NCBI RefSeq assembly: GCF_038181555.1
Contig: NZ_JBBWUA010000002.1
Coordinates: forward strand, 1 to 64,000
Origin: Desulfitobacterium sp038181555
GTDB taxonomy: Bacteria; Bacillota; Desulfitobacteriia; Desulfitobacteriales; Desulfitobacteriaceae
Reading direction: 5' to 3'
Length of the DNA stretch: 64,000 bases
Shown here: piece after piece, positions 63,005 through 64,000 of the stretch
Position numbering within the stretch: position 1 is the stretch's first letter
Layout of the letters: each line of letters begins with the position of its first letter
Position numbers and translations under genes: made by a program
Notes under the pieces: generated by a model
Database searches by the model: none
What the model saw: the letters and a program-made list of their open reading frames with translations, nothing else
Told to the model about the DNA's origin: nothing

Positions 63005-64000
63005 CTAATTTTCACTGCTCGCGATGGAATGCCCCATCTTCGCACACCGCCGTGTCAACTCTCTAGCTTTGGATTTCTCCCCTGATTCTGCATAGCCTTC
63101 CTGAAGGACTGCCGCTGCACTAAGAAAGAGTTCCTCCAGGCGAAGCCTTGAACTTTCTGCCCAAAGTGCCTCCAAGTCATTCAGATAGCGACCGGTGTAA
63201 TGTTCCACAACCTTTTGGGCATTGCCAAAGCTTGGCTGCTGGACAAAAGCAGTTGCGGCTTGCTGGAAAGCATCGAGATCACAACTAATTTCAGCCATCT
63301 TTAGATGGTACAAACCACGCTCATATACGATGGGATTACCGGCACCTACGCTCTCAAAAGCCCGTCTTATTTCACCGCGGCGGGTATGAAATAAACTAGT
63401 CACATTTGCTTCGCTGTCCCACCACAGGTCGTTGAAAATATTTTCTTTACTGACTCCTTCACGATGCTCTAATAGATAAGCTAAAAGCTCACGAGCTTTC
63501 TGAGTACGGATCTTAATCGGGCTTTTCCGTTCATAAGCAGGTGCAATATAAAAGGTCCCTAGGGTGTTGATATAGACCCGAGCACTAATATATCCTCCAT
63601 AGTTGAGGAGCTCGCGGGTATATTCCGGCATGATGCCTGCATCTGCTGCTTGCTTCAAGACAGTTGCAAAAAGCGGCTTAAAGCGCATGTAGTAGCGGTG
63701 ATCATATTGGCGGGAAAGCTCCAGAAAGCGGCGAGTATAGTTCTGAGCCTGCTTTGCGTCACCTTCTGCCAAATAGATGGCCGCTAGCTTGCCATAAGCA
63801 AGGGTTGCATAGGCATAGCAGCCAATTCTCTCGCCAATAGTGATCGATTTTTTATAGTATTCTATATACTGCTCCTTATCCTTCTTTAGCACTTGCAGGG
63901 CATTCGCCATCCGCCCATAAGCCACGGTCTGAAAAAAGGGTGTGGTATCTTCGATAAGCATATGTATCTCGGCAATAATCTGCTCAGTTTTATCCCGATG
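63005..64000 (-). CDS. BTAD-domain transcriptional regulator, C-terminal part (partial)
   Basis: The open reading frame continues past the right edge, so the N-terminus is missing. The visible part has TPR-like helical repeats (about the first 120 residues), then a winged-helix OmpR/SARP-type DNA-binding domain (IRTQKARELLAYLLEHREGVSKE) and a bacterial transcriptional activator domain (SCDLDAFQQAATAF ... HYTGRYLNDLEALW). Such proteins are often large ATPase regulators of peptide or secondary-metabolite genes. It lies at the edge of the RiPP locus; a regulatory role there is inferred. Confidence 0.82.
   Translation of the reverse strand, partial: HRDKTEQIIAEIHMLIEDTTPFFQTVAYGRMANALQVLKKDKEQYIEYYKKSITIGERIGCYAYATLAYGKLAAIYLAEGDAKQAQNYTRRFLELSRQYDHRYYMRFKPLFATVLKQAADAGIMPEYTRELLNYGGYISARVYINTLGTFYIAPAYERKSPIKIRTQKARELLAYLLEHREGVSKENIFNDLWWDSEANVTSLFHTRRGEIRRAFESVGAGNPIVYERGLYHLKMAEISCDLDAFQQAATAFVQQPSFGNAQKVVEHYTGRYLNDLEALWAESSRLRLEELFLSAAAVLQEGYAESGEKSKARELTRRCAKMGHSIASSEN

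Overview
The window reads as a chromosomal stretch of a spore-forming Firmicute of the Peptococcaceae/Desulfitobacterium type. The grounds are dipicolinate synthase genes, a small acid-soluble spore protein, CodY, Firmicute-type gene order (rpsB-tsf-pyrH-frr-uppS-cdsA-dxr-rseP ... rimP-nusA-ylxR-ylxQ-infB-rbfA-truB-ribF-rpsO-pnp ... dpaAB-asd-dapG-dapA-RNase J), moderate GC and frequent TTG/GTG starts after strong Shine-Dalgarno sequences. The genus is an inference; no database was searched.

Layout, left to right. Bases 1-250 hold two tandem promoters and the leader of an rRNA operon that runs leftward out of the window. From 436 to 50326 every gene is on the minus strand, so transcription reads from high to low coordinates: dprA-topA-trmFO-xerC-hslV-hslU-codY; then a small membrane protein and the translation/lipid block rpsB to ispG and proS; then a radical SAM DNA-metabolism pair; then the rimP-nusA-infB operon; then rpsO-pnp and sporulation-linked genes; then lysine/dipicolinate biosynthesis and RNase J. 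Hairpin terminators separate these units. At 47.8-50.3 kb are three poorly characterised genes: a lipoprotein, a DUF3786 protein and a TIM-barrel protein.

From 50.6 kb the strand pattern changes: a spore protein gene (+), an Hsp20 gene (-), and a CarD-like regulator (+) preceded by a roughly 240-nt leader that folds into a consecutive series of helices. Then 52.3-64.0 kb is a ribosomally made, modified peptide (RiPP) locus. It has a Nif11-leader precursor with a 13-residue C-terminal core (Cys-x4-Cys), a radical SAM/SPASM maturase with an N-terminal RRE-like region, a two-component NHLP-type exporter (a C39-peptidase ABC protein plus a second ABC protein with a long N-terminal domain), an HlyD-like adaptor, a periplasmic-binding-type lipoprotein, an ECF sigma factor, a small protein overlapping the sigma gene, and the C-terminal part of a BTAD-type regulator cut by the window edge.

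The most unusual observations are these. (1) The small protein next to the sigma factor combines an anti-sigma-like helical N-terminus, a sequence closely resembling the precursor's leader cleavage region, and a C-terminal zinc ribbon; this suggests a link between export/processing and sigma control. (2) The CarD-like gene has an elaborate, unidentified RNA leader. (3) IF2 carries about 22 tandem 12-residue repeats, and NusA, from the same operon, carries an acidic Tyr-rich tail.
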